Below, piece after piece: positions 1-10,211 of a DNA stretch of 64,000 bases (positions are counted from its first letter, which is position 1; each line of letters begins with the position of its first letter). The translations under genes and the position numbers were made by a program. Source of the stretch: Limnephilus marmoratus (taxonomy: Eukaryota; Arthropoda; Insecta; Trichoptera; Limnephilidae); contig OU862928.1 of NCBI GenBank assembly GCA_917880885.1, positions 40,102,962 to 40,166,961 on the forward strand, in the 5' to 3' direction. Under the pieces are notes generated by a model that ran no database searches, was not told where the DNA came from, and saw only the letters and a list, made by a program, of their open reading frames with translations.

Positions 1-509
1 GCTTCTTTTCAATCATAGTCCTATGCATTATTTAACATGCATCGACCTGAATCACGAAACAAGATGGATGGCGTCAAATAACCATTTTTCAATCACCAGC
101 AAGCACCATGTGGGAATCACTATCAAGTCCACCGAACTCGCTTAAAATCACTCCACACAAATAATAAAGGAAACTTTATTGTTCTCCGAGTAATCGGCAC
201 ACGGCACAAAATATCCATGCAGAAAAAAATTCCTAGTTTTAAAATTGGAATATCACTTTTTTATGATATCTTCTAACTACCGTCTCTCAGCTCAAAAGGT
301 GGAAATTAAAAAAGTTTCTCCGGAAATCGACTGAAGAGTGTTGTCAACTTATTAATTAAACGGAAGACGATTGATTAATTGTTCACTAAACAGGTAAACA
401 GCAAGTAAAATCGGCTTATTACTTCGAAAAGAAATAATGATAGGTGTTTAGGATAAAACATCATTATTTCTAAATGGAATAATTTTGTAAGTGACAGCAC
501 TCGGAATTC

Positions 510-944
510 GGAACTATAAAAGTTTTTTCTCAAATGAGTCAGCACGTGGCTGGTCAGGTGATTGCCTATTGAGAATGTAAATAGTTGCATATGGAATATG
601 AAAAAGGTTTTTTTTTCTGTGAGTCAGCATGTGGGTCATCAGATTGTTCTTTTGAGAAAATGAATATTTGCACTCATAACAATAAAAGGTTTTTCCACGC
701 CATGAGCCAGTACGAGGATAGTCAGATGATTCTTTTGAGAAAAAGAATAGTTGCACTCGGAACTAGAAAAAGGTTTTTCAAACTGTGAGTCATCATGTGG
801 ATGGTCAGACTGTCCTTGTGAGAACATAAATGTTGCACTTAGGTCATGAAGAAGTTTTTTTACCTCTGTGAGTCAGTATGGTGACTGTCACATTGTCCTT
901 TCTAAAACGAGAAAAGGTGCATTTCAACCATGTAAAAGGTTTAA
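510..944 (-). pseudogene. Decayed zinc fingers downstream of the copy 1 stop
   Basis: Minus-strand translation in shifting frames gives finger-like pieces such as FSSSECNYSFSQKNHL and FYCYECKYSFSQKNNLMTH. They continue the 84-bp periodicity of exon 3 beyond its stop codon but contain frameshifts and lost Cys/His residues. The ancestral gene probably had about five more fingers. The same relics occur in copy 2 at 13060-13494. Confidence 0.7.
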
Positions 945-1972
945 TCAACTGTGTGTCTGCTTGTGGCTCGTCATTTGGCTCTTTTGAAAACATGAATAGT
1001 TGCACCCGGAACAAGAAAACGTTTTTTTTTTACTGTGAGTCACCATGTGGGTCGTCAGATTGTACTTTCGAGAACATGAATAGTTGCACTCGGAACATGA
1101 AAAAAGTTTTTCTCCACTGTGAGTTAGCATATGGCTAGTCAGATTGCCCTTTTGAGAACATGAATAGTTGCACTCGGAACAAGAAAAAGGTTTTTTTCCA
1201 CTGTGAGTTAGCATATGGCTAGTCAGATTGCCCTTTTGAGAACATGAATAGTTGCACTCGGAACATGAAAAGGGTTTTTTTCCACTGTGAGTAAGCACAT
1301 GTCTAGTCAGCTGGCCCTTTTGAGAACATGAATAGTTGCACTCGGAACAAGAAAAAGGTTTTTCTCCACTGTGAATCAGCTTGTGGATAGTCAGATTGTC
1401 CTTGCGAGAACATGAATAGTTGCACTCGGAACAAGAAAAAGGTTTTTCTCCACTGTGAATCAGCTTGTGGATAGTCAGATGGCTCTTTTGAGAACATAAA
1501 TAGTCGCACTCGGAACATGAAAAAGGTTTTTGTCCACTGTGAGTCAGCATGTGTTGAGACATATTGCCCTTGCGAGAACATGAATAGTTGCACTCGGAAC
1601 ATGAAAAAGGTTTCTTTCCATTATGAGAAAGCACATGGCTAGTCAGCTGGCCCTTTTGAGAACATGAATAGTTGCACTCGGAACATGAAAAAGGTTTTTT
1701 TCCACTGTGAGTCAGCATATGGCTAGTCAGATTGCCCTTTTGAGAACATGAATAGTTGCACTCGGAACAAGAAAAAGGTTTTTCTCCACTGTGAATCAGC
1801 TTGTGGATAGTCAGATTGTCCTTGCGAGAACATGAATAGTTGCACTCGGAACATGTAAATGATTTAACTCCAGTATGGGTGTGAACGTGTCTCTCAAAAT
1901 CATTCTTATGAGACGAAGAATAGCTACAGCGAGAACAAGAGAATCGTTTATTTACAGGATGCGTCTTCAGAT
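945..1972 (-). CDS. C2H2 zinc-finger protein, copy 1, exon 3 (12 fingers)
   Basis: This is the terminal coding exon of a probable nuclear DNA-binding protein. It encodes 12 consecutive C2H2 fingers of 28 residues; most read FSCSECNYSCSQKGNLTSH followed by MLTHSGKKP or a close variant. All Cys and His ligands are present. The acceptor ACAG precedes ATCTGAAG at 1972. Joining to exon 2 is in phase (G plus AT makes an Asp codon) and gives NQRADLKTHPVNKRFSC. With exons 1 and 2 the model is 1314 nt, 437 aa. The near-identical fingers indicate recent expansion or homogenisation of an 84-bp unit. Finger-like sequence continues past the stop to about 510 but is frameshifted. The DNA target is unknown. 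It could also be a domesticated transposon-associated zinc-finger protein, since relatives occur inside the Foldback-type element at 55326-62404. Confidence 0.85.
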
Positions 1973-2092
1973 CTGTCGACAAATATAAAAAGAATACGGA
2001 TTAAAAAAGGCTCATTAAGACTTAATATACGCAATAAGTTGAAAAAAAAAATACCATTTAATGTTAAATCTTACAATGAAAATCGGTTTTAC

Positions 2093-2220
2093 CTGCTCTC
2101 TGGTTCACCCTTTCAACGCGTTCTAAGCATTCTTTTTTAACATCCAACAGGTCTACGTCAATTTCATATTCTTCTCGGGATCCAAGATCTGCCTTTATGG
2201 CAACTGTCTCCACAATAGTG
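2093..2220 (-). CDS. C2H2 zinc-finger protein, copy 1, exon 2
   Basis: This 128-nt internal exon encodes an acidic linker including TIVETVAIKADLGSREEYE and VKKECLERVERVNQR. The acceptor is the second AG of TTTTTGCAGGCAG, and the donor is GTAAAA after GCAG. Exon 1 ends in phase 2 and this exon starts with the single nucleotide that completes the codon, so the frame is kept on both sides. The VKKECL phrase also occurs in exon 1, suggesting the two small exons are ancient duplicates. Function of the linker is not recognised. Confidence 0.75.
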
Positions 2221-2619
2221 CTGCCTGCAAAAACAAAATGACATTATGTATATTGATCATTGATATACAAATTATTTTTTTTAAATAAAAACCATAAATT
2301 TTAGAGTATAAAGATACCGTTAATTTCCATACATAGGCGTTGATTTGGATAAGAAAGCTTAAGGTGAATATACGACCAAAGAGTGACCCCAGAAGTTCGC
2401 TTCAGGGGCCGATGTTTCAAGTAGGACCCTGCTCTTGAAGAATTCAATGGAAAGGTTCAAACAATATATACGCATTTTTATTAAATAATAATAAGTGATA
2501 CTTGTTCCAAATAAAAAGAGGTAAAATTTGAGAAATCAGGAACTTATTGCGAGTAATATATTACAGGTAAATCTAAAAAAAAACATGCTAAATTTTCAAT
2601 ATACTCATTTTTATATTAC

Positions 2620-2777
2620 GAACTGTCTGTCTGAGTAATCTCTGCGTATTGTAAACATTCCTTCTTTACATCTTGGAAGTCGAAATCTATATCTGCATAC
2701 AGCATTACACCTCCGCCTTCTTCCTGGGACCCTGGTTCCGTCTTGATGGAAACAGCCTCAGGATTTATTAGATCCAT
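2620..2777 (-). CDS. C2H2 zinc-finger protein, copy 1, exon 1 (start codon)
   Basis: The exon opens with MDLINPEAVSIKTEPGSQEE and continues through an acidic stretch ending VKKECLQYAEITQTDS. The ATG at 2777 is chosen because IKTEPG-type acidic N-termini are common in insect zinc-finger proteins and because a polypyrimidine-AG acceptor about 50 nt upstream (near 2830) suggests the 5' UTR part of this exon starts there. The donor is GTAATA after AGTTC. A two-codon upstream ORF (ATG GCT TGA) lies in the leader of this copy and is missing in copy 2. Confidence 0.7.
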
Positions 2778-3189
2778 AACCCTGCTGTGGTAGCGTTCAG
2801 TAATTGGTTCAAGCCATAACGAAAATTCCTGAAATAAATTTTTTTTTAAACGGAAATTTAATTCGCATGAGCTTTGAATATTTGATTTTGCTTTAGAACC
2901 TTTTTCCAAAACATTGAAGTAATATACATGGAACAATCAAAGACTTCGATTCATCGAAAGTTATAAAAATCGTATGTTAGACATTAGTACGCAGCTTGCT
3001 GGAATAAAATTCCATAGTGTGGCCCCCGTATTATCAAATCCATATAAGAAATATTGAGTGAGTGCAGCTTACATTTTTACGATTAATTAACTTCAAGTTA
3101 CACATACCTATTCAACACATTTACTATATATTCTTACTAAATACGCTAAAATTGCACTCCCTAGAAAATAGAAGAAAAATAAATTACTT

Positions 3190-3744
3190 AATTTTTTGTT
3201 TAAAATTATTTTCTCTAAATTAGACTGTTGTGAACTGTTGCATCTCATCAACTTTAAGGTGCCTAATCGAGCAACTAGGTAAAATATATTTTTCTGCAAT
3301 AATAAATCCGGAATCAACCACCACATGCATTCACCTATCCCTCGAATTCACACACTTGGAAACAAATTCACCTCTAATACTGACGTATTTAATGTAAGTT
3401 TACCACTTTTTACGAAATATCTAAAAGATACTTTAATGTTGCATATTTTGATATTTAAGGAGAACCGCAAAGGAGCTATTGCATATATTTGTGTATTATT
3501 TTTATTTATCCTGTCAATTTTGAATTACTAACCTGCACTAATTATTATTTCTGTGCCAACTGCAACTTAAAAACTTTCTCTTTCCTTTTAATACATAATT
3601 TTTACATAAATTTATCTTTATACCTACTATTCATGTGATGTTTATATTTGAAAATTATTTTTTTTTATTTAAAAACTGTATCTCTGTATTACACACTATT
3701 CATGTAAAAGCCCATCAGTGGGATGAAATGAATAAATAAATAAG
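3190..3744 (+). pseudogene. 3' relic of a CR1/Jockey-type non-LTR element
   Basis: Plus-strand translation near 3250-3420 gives HMHSPIPRIHTLGNKFTSNT and then VSLPLFTKYLKD, the typical C-terminal tail of reverse transcriptase ORFs in this group. It is followed by a 3' UTR ending in a short AATAAATAAATAAG repeat at 3731-3744. Copy 2 retains it at 15640-16184 and 19910-20013. The relic is older than the duplication. Confidence 0.6.
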
Positions 3745-3748
3745 ATAC

Positions 3749-4333
3749 TGTAGCGCCCAGTATTTTGTCCGACGCACGGATCCGAATACTTTCTCCCTCA
3801 CACGCATAGTGCCGTTTCGCTTTGCAACTTTCGCCGAGCTACCTAACCGAAAGGACACCCCATCGGCCGTAGCCACCCCCATTCCCCCGCCAGCCGGACG
3901 CTGCAGCCCCGGCACTAAGGAGTATATAAGGGCGTACTGACCGATCTCAAGTCAGTGTAGCCGGACTCCGGGTAAACCAAGCACCAGCATCCTAGGGGTC
4001 AGTGCTAAGTTAACCAACCGGTACCAAGTCGAGAGATCCCGCTGGGTCCTCCTTGGGAATCACAGTAACAGTGCCCTAGTGGACATTACTTACCGGGCAC
4101 CGTTTGCCCAACTAAGAGACCGCGGGTCCTATGTTGGAGTGTGTACCTAAATACGCTAAGTGCTGAGTGAGGACAATGGTAACCTTTCTTTAAACTCTCA
4201 GTGATTATATCGTGTGCTAAACTGTTCTGTACCTACTCTTTACTAAAATTATATGTAAGTTATGAACCCTGTATAAGTGAAATAAATTGCCATTGTGAAT
4301 GTCGACTATCTCTTATATTAATACCCCGCCACA
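3749..4333 (+). repeat. 5' LTR of the gypsy-like element
   Basis: Begins TGTAGCGCCCAGTATTTTGT and ends CCGCCACA. It matches 7278-7858 almost base for base; differences include short indels near the 3' end. An AATAAA-type signal occurs close to the end (GTGAAATAAATTGCC). Confidence 0.95.
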
Positions 4334-4334
4334 A

Positions 4335-4350
4335 GTGACGCCCAACGTGA
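4335..4350 (+). other. Primer-binding site of the gypsy-like element
   Basis: GTGACGCCCAACGTGA starts one base after the 5' LTR. It resembles the complement of a tRNA 3' end of the ...CACGTTGGGCG type (tRNA-Lys-like in animals, from general knowledge). The gag-only LTR element at 29538 has nearly the same site. Confidence 0.75.
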
Positions 4351-4363
4351 CGGCTTATAAAAA

Positions 4364-5320
4364 GTGAAAGACAAAGGGCAGACAACGGAATCTACACGGA
4401 AGAGTGCTCGGATAGCGGCCAGATCGAAAATGGCGATTTCGCAAGAACAACTCCGCGAGTTATTTCAGAGCGCGAAGATAAAGAACCTCGCTCACTGCTC
4501 ATCCCGGTTCAACGGATGTACCGACCCACAGAAGGTGGAAGAATTTATTCTAACAGCAACGCTGTACAAGACATCTGAGGGAATACCAGATGATAATGCC
4601 TTGGAAGGACTACCCCTCCTCCTCCAAGAAGTGGCTTCACCGTGGTGGCAAGGAGTCAAAACCGGCATCAATACATGGCAGACTGCCATGGATCTGCTCA
4701 GGCAGACATTCGCGCCGAGACGTCCAGCGTACAAGGTGTACATGGACCTTTTTGAAACGAAACGGGATAGACCACAAGCCACGGGCTTGTTTATAACTAA
4801 AAAGAGGTCGCTCCTGGCAGAGATTAGAAATAAAAACCCGGAAACTCTGGTGATCGACATGATATACGGTCTCTTGCACCGGGAAATAAGGGAGCGGATG
4901 CCAAGAGAGGACATCCAGACCTTCTCAGATGTGCTCACCAAATCACGACGCATAGAGGAGATGATCGCCGAACGTGAGATGACATCTAAACTACACGCTG
5001 CGGAGAAAACTCGTCGTAGTGAGGACAATCAGGGCAATGATGTCCGCAAAACACGGCCGAGGTGCATGAACTGCAAAATGTTCGGGCACTACGCAGAAGC
5101 CTGCCGGAAGCCTCCCAGAGAGCGGAGCGCAACCCGAAATTACACTGCAACAGCAGGACGTAGCCAAGCAGAGGGGCCAAGCAGGGGACAAAGCACACTG
5201 GCGTGCTACGGTTGTAACCGACCAGGGGTTATACGCAGAAAATGCCCGACCTGCAACCCCACCCAGTGTGGGTGGGGTTGCAGGTTTCCTCCTACCTCAA
5301 TGTACTGCGGTGTACATTGA
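4364..5320 (+). CDS. gag: Gag polyprotein of the gypsy-like element
   Basis: An intact 318-aa reading frame for the structural nucleocapsid/capsid polyprotein. Residues around 60-200 look like a Ty3/gypsy retrotransposon capsid region (PWWQGVKTGINTWQTAMDLL, MIYGLLHREIRERMP). A CCHC zinc knuckle starts near residue 234 (CMNCKMFGHYAEAC). A second knuckle, CYGCNRPGVIRRKC, has Val in place of the His ligand, so it may not bind zinc. The frame runs through a pair of perfect hairpins and stops inside the second one, so the C-terminus (after PTCNP) is probably not ancestral. The protease frame is +1 relative to it. Confidence 0.82.
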   Translation: MKDKGQTTESTRKSARIAARSKMAISQEQLRELFQSAKIKNLAHCSSRFNGCTDPQKVEEFILTATLYKTSEGIPDDNALEGLPLLLQEVASPWWQGVKTGINTWQTAMDLLRQTFAPRRPAYKVYMDLFETKRDRPQATGLFITKKRSLLAEIRNKNPETLVIDMIYGLLHREIRERMPREDIQTFSDVLTKSRRIEEMIAEREMTSKLHAAEKTRRSEDNQGNDVRKTRPRCMNCKMFGHYAEACRKPPRERSATRNYTATAGRSQAEGPSRGQSTLACYGCNRPGVIRRKCPTCNPTQCGWGCRFPPTSMYCGVH

Positions 5321-5879
5321 GGTAGGAGGAAACGTCGGCACGGCTTTCCTGGATACCGGCGCTAAGGCCAGCATCGCTAGTCAAGAATTGTACGTGCTGC
5401 TAAGCCGACAGGGCTACCACTTCACGTCAGAGAGGCTCACGATTATACTCGCTGACGGACACACTCAAAACCAGCAAGTCCTCCGCACCAGAATCGAGGT
5501 TAAACTACAGGACCGGTCAGTCTCTACCGAGTTCTTAGTACTGCAGAACGCAGATAAAAACCACACCCTCCTGGGGATAGACTTCCTCGAGGATGCGGCG
5601 ATGGTTTTGAATTTGCCAACCAAGGAGTGGTATTTTTCAGACACGCCGAGAAGAGCCCATAGGTTCATCACTCCCACTCATGAAGGGGCAAAACCAAAAG
5701 AACAGCCACAGGCGGCTGAACGGTCAACCCCTAACAGCATCGAAGATGAGCTAGACGTGAGGGCGTACGGACCTCCTCCATACGCCGGCGAGATGACGCC
5801 AACCAGAGAAATCGGGTCAGTTATTATGCTACCAGCCCCTTCAGCCCCTTGCCTCCGACCCCAAAGAGGAGAATGGTAG
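5268..5879 (+). CDS. Retropepsin-like aspartic protease region
   Basis: The frame contains AFLDTGAKASIAS, the DTGA active-site motif of retroviral-type proteases, near residues 26-38, and HTLLGIDFLEDA about 75 residues later, the usual second conserved block. The first residues come from hairpin sequence, so the apparent ATG start is not meaningful; the domain would normally be made as part of Pol by frameshifting from Gag. The tail after the domain is a Pro-rich linker (PPPYAGEMTPT) that continues in another frame to about 6015. Confidence 0.75.
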   Translation: MGGVAGFLLPQCTAVYIEVGGNVGTAFLDTGAKASIASQELYVLLSRQGYHFTSERLTIILADGHTQNQQVLRTRIEVKLQDRSVSTEFLVLQNADKNHTLLGIDFLEDAAMVLNLPTKEWYFSDTPRRAHRFITPTHEGAKPKEQPQAAERSTPNSIEDELDVRAYGPPPYAGEMTPTREIGSVIMLPAPSAPCLRPQRGEW

Positions 5880-6042
5880 GCTTGAAGGATCACCACGTGG
5901 ACTACATATACCGGGACGCTCAGATCGCGGTCCACCGGACATATGACGAACCAGAGCCCGGGATGAGAAACCTGTTTCCCCCGCTGATAGACCTAGCTAC
6001 TACCGAGATCCGAGATGTCCCCCCCCCCCCCCCCCCCGAAAC

Positions 6043-6849
6043 GTGAAACACCTGCAATCCTTTTTGCAGACCTGCTCATGGTTTCGGCGATTCATTCCCC
6101 ACTTTGCTGAGATTGCAAGGCCCCTTAGCGACCTAACCAAAAAGGCAAGACTATGGGTATGGGGAAAGCTCGAACAAGAGGCGTTCGAAAAGTTAAAAGA
6201 GTCACTCACCACGGCACCTGTATTGAAGCAGGCCGAAGAGTCCCAACCATTTATAATCAAGACCGACGCAAGCGGCTACGCCGTCGGTGCAGTCCTACTC
6301 CAGGGGGAGGGGACGAGAGAGCGTCCAGTGGAATACGCCAGCAGACTACTGACCAGCGCGGAGAAGAACTATTCTACTACGGAACGAGAGGCTCTCGCTG
6401 TAGTATGGGCCATCTCTAAGTTCAGAGGATATATTGAAGGAAACCCGGCTACGGTTATCTCCGATCACCAGCCCTTAAAGTGGCTGATGTCCCTGAAAAC
6501 CCCTACGGGAAGACTCGCAAGATGGGCCCTACAGCTTCAACCATATGACCTCACTATTAAATACGCCCCAGGAAGGACCAACCTGGTGGCTGATGCTTTA
6601 TCACGCCCTCCCTGTGGTGATGAAGAGAGAGACGTCTGCGATCTATGCAGCCTGGTCGAAGCAAATCTCCCAACGCGAGGTGCCCTGGCCACCCGCCAAG
6701 AGCAACTGAAGGACCCAGAAGTAAAGAATATTCTGGACTGCTTCGAGGCCGAACAGCAAGAGGAGGAATTCGCCAGTTGGAAAAACCGGGGCTACCTCAC
6801 TTACGATGGAGTACTATACCGATACTCCCCCAATCAGGACGGCGAGTAA
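6043..6849 (+). pseudogene. Pol fragment: RT connection and RNase H
   Basis: The 268-aa frame starts at the end of the RT thumb (KHLQSFLQTCSWFRRFIPHF, then FAEIARPLSDLTKKA) and covers a full RNase H domain with the four acidic residues: FIIKTDASGYAVG, TTEREALAVVW, VISDHQPLKWL and NLVADALSRPP. The palm and fingers of the RT, with the catalytic YxDD box, are absent; a poly-C run at 6019-6036 marks the deletion junction. Enzyme domains are recognisable but the protein cannot polymerise. Confidence 0.8.
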
Positions 6850-7145
6850 GCCCAACTCGTCGTGCCTGCCCACGAACGCGAAGACATATTACGAGAGTAC
6901 CATGATGCCCCTACGGCTGGACACTACGGCATCGAGGGTACCTGCAACCGAGTAGCCAAACGGTACTACTGGGTAACGATTCGAGGTCATAGCCATAGAC
7001 CTATTTGGGCCATTACCCACCTCACCTGATGGAAAGAATTGGATTTACATTGTGGAAGACCTCGCTACGCAATGGGTCGAACTATTTGCGTTAAGTAACG
7101 CAACCGCAGACAAGTGCGCCTGGACCATTACGGCCTTCAAAAGCT
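6850..7145 (+). pseudogene. Integrase remnant of the gypsy-like element
   Basis: Translation gives YHDAPTAGHYGIEGTCNRVA and RYYWV, the His pair of the HHCC integrase zinc finger, but the CC pair is deleted. The frame then jumps to IDLFGPLPTSPDGKNW and IVEDLATQWVELFALSNAT, the start of the catalytic core around the first Asp. The rest of the core is gone. At least two deletions are needed to explain this. Confidence 0.7.
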
Positions 7146-7277
7146 CCTCTGGTGAAGTTCCCGAGCCCCTGGTGCCACTACGGAGACGCGGCAGACCCAG
7201 GAAGAACCCCATCACCCAAGGATAAAACCGGTAAAGGATCCCAATGCGAGGCGCTTTTTGGAATCCTAGGGGGAGGA

Positions 7278-7858
7278 TGTAGCGCCCAGTATTTTGTCCG
7301 ACGCACGGATCCGAATACTTTCTCCCTCACACGCATAGCGCCATTTCGCTTTGCAACTTTCGCCGAGCTACCTAACCGAAAGGACACCCCATCGGCCGTA
7401 GCCACCCCCATCCCCCCGCCAGCCGGACGCTGCAGCCCCGGCACTAAGAAGTATACAAGGGCGTACTGACCGCTCTCAAGTCAGTGTAGCCGGACTCCGG
7501 GTAAACCAAGCACCAGCATCCTAGTGGTCAGTGCTAAGTTAACCAACCGGTACCAAGTCGAGAGATCCCGCTGGGTCCTCCTTGGGAATCACAGTAACAG
7601 TGCCCTAGTGGACATTACTTACCGGGCACCGTTTGCCCAACTAAGAGACCGCGGGTCCTATGTTGGAGTGTGTACCTAAATACACTAAGTACTGAGTGAG
7701 GACAATCGTAACCTTTCTTTAAACTCTCAGTGATTATACCGTGTGCTAAACTGTTCTGTACCTACTCTTTACTAAAATTATAAGTTATGAACCCTGTATA
7801 AGTGAAATAAATTGCCATTGTGAATGTCGACTATCTCTTATATTAATACCCCGCCACA
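7278..7858 (+). repeat. 3' LTR of the gypsy-like element
   Basis: Direct repeat of 3749-4333 starting right after a purine tract (GGGGGAGGA, about 7269-7277) that fits a polypurine tract for plus-strand priming. Followed by the ATAC target duplication and by sequence that copy 2 shows as contiguous with the left flank. Confidence 0.95.
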
Positions 7859-8344
7859 ATACTTAAATAACTCATATTCTAAAAAATAATTATTGTGTCT
7901 ATATTTTAAACTCGCATTCGAAATTTGACAACAGTTGAGAGAATTGCCATCAATAGAGGCGTAACTCAATACAACGCATATAATATCTATCTCTAAAAGT
8001 AAAACGGTATTACCAGAAAATTAGAAAAACTTGTAAATACAGTAAATATAATGTTAGTATTATAATAATTTAAAAACGGTATGCTGCCAATATTATTTAG
8101 GGACGTGTTTACAACAATCAGCTCTGCCAATGTTACTTGTGTTACTGAATGCAGGACTTAAGAAGTAGACAACTGATTTATTCAACCAACGATACTAGCA
8201 ACAATGGATATTACCACCACTGACGTGTCTATGTTGCCAAATTTCTGGGATTTGAAGAAGAAAATGCAAGTACATGCTATCGTATACTAACCGTAGGCTG
8301 TTGTTGTATCGCCCTAAAGGCCGCCTAGCCGAAAAGTAAAGACC

Positions 8345-8895
8345 GATACGTTTACAGCACAGTTCACTGTGAGACTTTTCTGCGCGGCGGCCTGAAGCGG
8401 CGCGGGGCTCGGTCGCTCTGAAGTGTGCGTGTGGGAGGTGCTATTGTCACTTGCGTTTCATTTTGGAACACCAAAATCTAAACACAGATGCTTTGAAATA
8501 TATTTGCCAAAATTCGATAATTTTGACATTTAAACTATTAGTATAAGTCATAGATGTCGCGAATGCTGTAAAAAGAAAAAACTGATCAATTAAGCGCCAA
8601 GCGAAATTTTCTCACCAAAAAAAATAGCGATTAGGGAACTTTACATAGTCAATTTATGAAGAACTTACTTACTTACATACAAGGCGAACCGCGGCGGTCA
8701 ATTCCAAAGGTCACTAGAAAATAAGTGCTTGAATTTTAAGATCATTGTGATACATTCGTTATGGTTTTTGAAATAATCTCAAAATAAATACATTTAACTC
8801 AATAATAATTGTGTAGTTCACACACAATATTACTTCGAACGGCGGAACATCGATCACTGCGTGTGAATGTTTTAAGGTTAGGATTAGAAGCAAAA
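8345..8895. other. GC-rich patch and right end of duplicated unit
   Basis: The GC-rich stretch CTGCGCGGCGGCCTGAAG and its flank (8365-8440) recur at 22155-22230 in copy 2 and, more diverged, at 56035-56105 inside the Foldback-type element. No coding frame is convincing. It could be a promoter-like CpG patch or part of an old repeat. Confidence 0.5.
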
Positions 8896-9237
8896 GTGAC
8901 GCTAAGTGCTAAAAGACTCATAAATAAAGTTTCATAGATGGATCTGTAAAGATAGGTTTGTAATTTTGATATTCGCCAACTCTCGCCAAGGGTTGCCAAC
9001 TTAGGGGGAAAATAAGTAAGATGGGATTTTTTTAGGGGTTTAATATGTTTAGGGGTATTTTTGGGGGTTTTGTGATTCCATATATTTAAAAAAAATTATT
9101 ACATCGTATACACGGAGCACTCGCACACTTCTTATTTGAGGATTTATTTTTATTGTACAAAAACTTGCTGCAAGGACTTGTTGTGCCTTCTTGGTGGACC
9201 CTTGAACTTGTAGAATTTTTTTTTCCGAGCACATCTG

Positions 9238-9780
9238 ATGCATACAGCTTCAATGTGTTTTGGTTTTGATTTTCTAAATATATCACAAGATCTGGAAGAA
9301 AAGGATTTGATGGATGTCAGGGAAAGATGCAAGAGATTCTTATATTTTCTGGCCGATCAAATTCAAACAAGGCTTCCGGATAATTTATCGATGTTAAAAA
9401 TGGTTGCTGATTTGCACCCAAAAGTTGCTACGTCTCAATTTAAGCCCGATATAAAACTAATATTGAACCATAATACCGTACTCATAATATCTATGGCAAC
9501 AAAAATGAAATTGAGTCTGAGTGGCACCAATTGAGTAATAAAACATGGAAAAAACATCAACATCAGCTGATTTTTATTACGAAGTTTACAATGATTGTGA
9601 CGCAGCTAGATGTAAACATTTTGGAAAAATCTCAAAATTTAGATTAGCGTTTTCCACGGTGCATTCTCCATTTACAATATCGTTAAAAATAAGCTGCGGA
9701 ATAGACTCTCCATTGAAATACTTCAAAGCATGATGATGGTTCGGTTCACGATAAATCGAAATGTTGTCCAACATTTCGAT
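9238..9780 (+). pseudogene. hAT transposase C-terminal relic
   Basis: Frame pieces read VRERCKRFLYFLADQIQTRL and MLKMVADLHPKVATSQFKP, then in a shifted frame NIVKNKLRNRLSIEILQS. The last piece resembles the conserved hAT dimerisation block (VERVFS..N..K..LRNRL). Several frameshifts separate the blocks, so it is non-functional. No matching terminal inverted repeats were located around it. Confidence 0.6.
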
Positions 9781-10208
9781 TTAACGTGATTAAATTTAAT
9801 CCATCTCCGGAAATGTTAAGCTTAACCCTCTCAATACCAGAGTACTTCCTGAGGAACATGAAGGGAAAAAATAATATCTCTTGATTTTATGAAACAAACA
9901 GCCCCGTATTTTGCGTATCGCTTGTGACAGATAAGTTTTATAAGGTATATAACAAATCGCGTACTGGCAACACAAAATATTTCTATTATTTCGAATTCGA
10001 ACGGCGTAAATAATATTAATAAATGCAATAAGAAACATTTTCTGATTCCAATCATTTTGTTTTTAAATAATTTATTGGGCTAATAGGTTGCAGTAGGTCG
10101 AGTGCAATTATATCGTCTATGGTAGATGAATAAACTTCCTCTATCTTTAGTCTATTAGCTCTATCGAAACAAATGGGCGTGGTTTGGTTAAGTTGATGAC
10201 GAAACCGC
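9781..10208. other. AT-rich interval without recognised genes
   Basis: I see no coding frame with recognisable motifs and no strong repeat in this stretch. Confidence 0.4.
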
Positions 10209-10211
10209 TTA

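Larger units (their letters stand above)
3749..7858 (+). mobile_element. Ty3/gypsy-like LTR retrotransposon, internally deleted
   Basis: The element is bounded by two near-identical LTRs of 585 and 581 bp that begin TGTAGCGCCC and end CCGCCACA, with a 4-bp TSD ATAC (3745-3748 and 7859-7862). Copy 2 of the duplication has the empty site. A tRNA-type primer-binding site follows the 5' LTR and a purine tract precedes the 3' LTR. The order gag, protease, RNase H, integrase remnant is that of Ty3/gypsy. Most of the reverse transcriptase and integrase core is missing, so the copy cannot be autonomous. Confidence 0.93.
1..8895. repeat. Segmental duplication, copy 1
   Basis: This sequence is repeated in the same orientation from 12550 onward at roughly 99% identity by eye. 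Copy 1 consists of 1-3748 and 7859-8895, separated by an LTR element. Its left edge may lie outside the window. The match to copy 2 ends near 8895 (63425 in copy 2), after a shared GATTAGAAGCAAAA. The unit holds a zinc-finger gene, a short 3' relic of a non-LTR element and a GC-rich patch near 8370-8440. The uninterrupted junctions of this copy define the insertions in copy 2. Confidence 0.93.

Noticed and set aside
878..1138. Plus-strand Cys-rich frame
   Set aside because: Antisense shadow of the zinc-finger repeats.
1303..1602. Alternate-frame repeat protein (99 aa)
   Set aside because: Frame-shifted reading of the 84-bp finger repeat.
4492..5028. 178-aa minus-strand frame
   Set aside because: Antisense of gag.
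7152..7469. 105-aa frame over the LTR boundary
   Set aside because: Crosses from integrase remnant into the 3' LTR; no domain and not conserved in the 5' LTR context.
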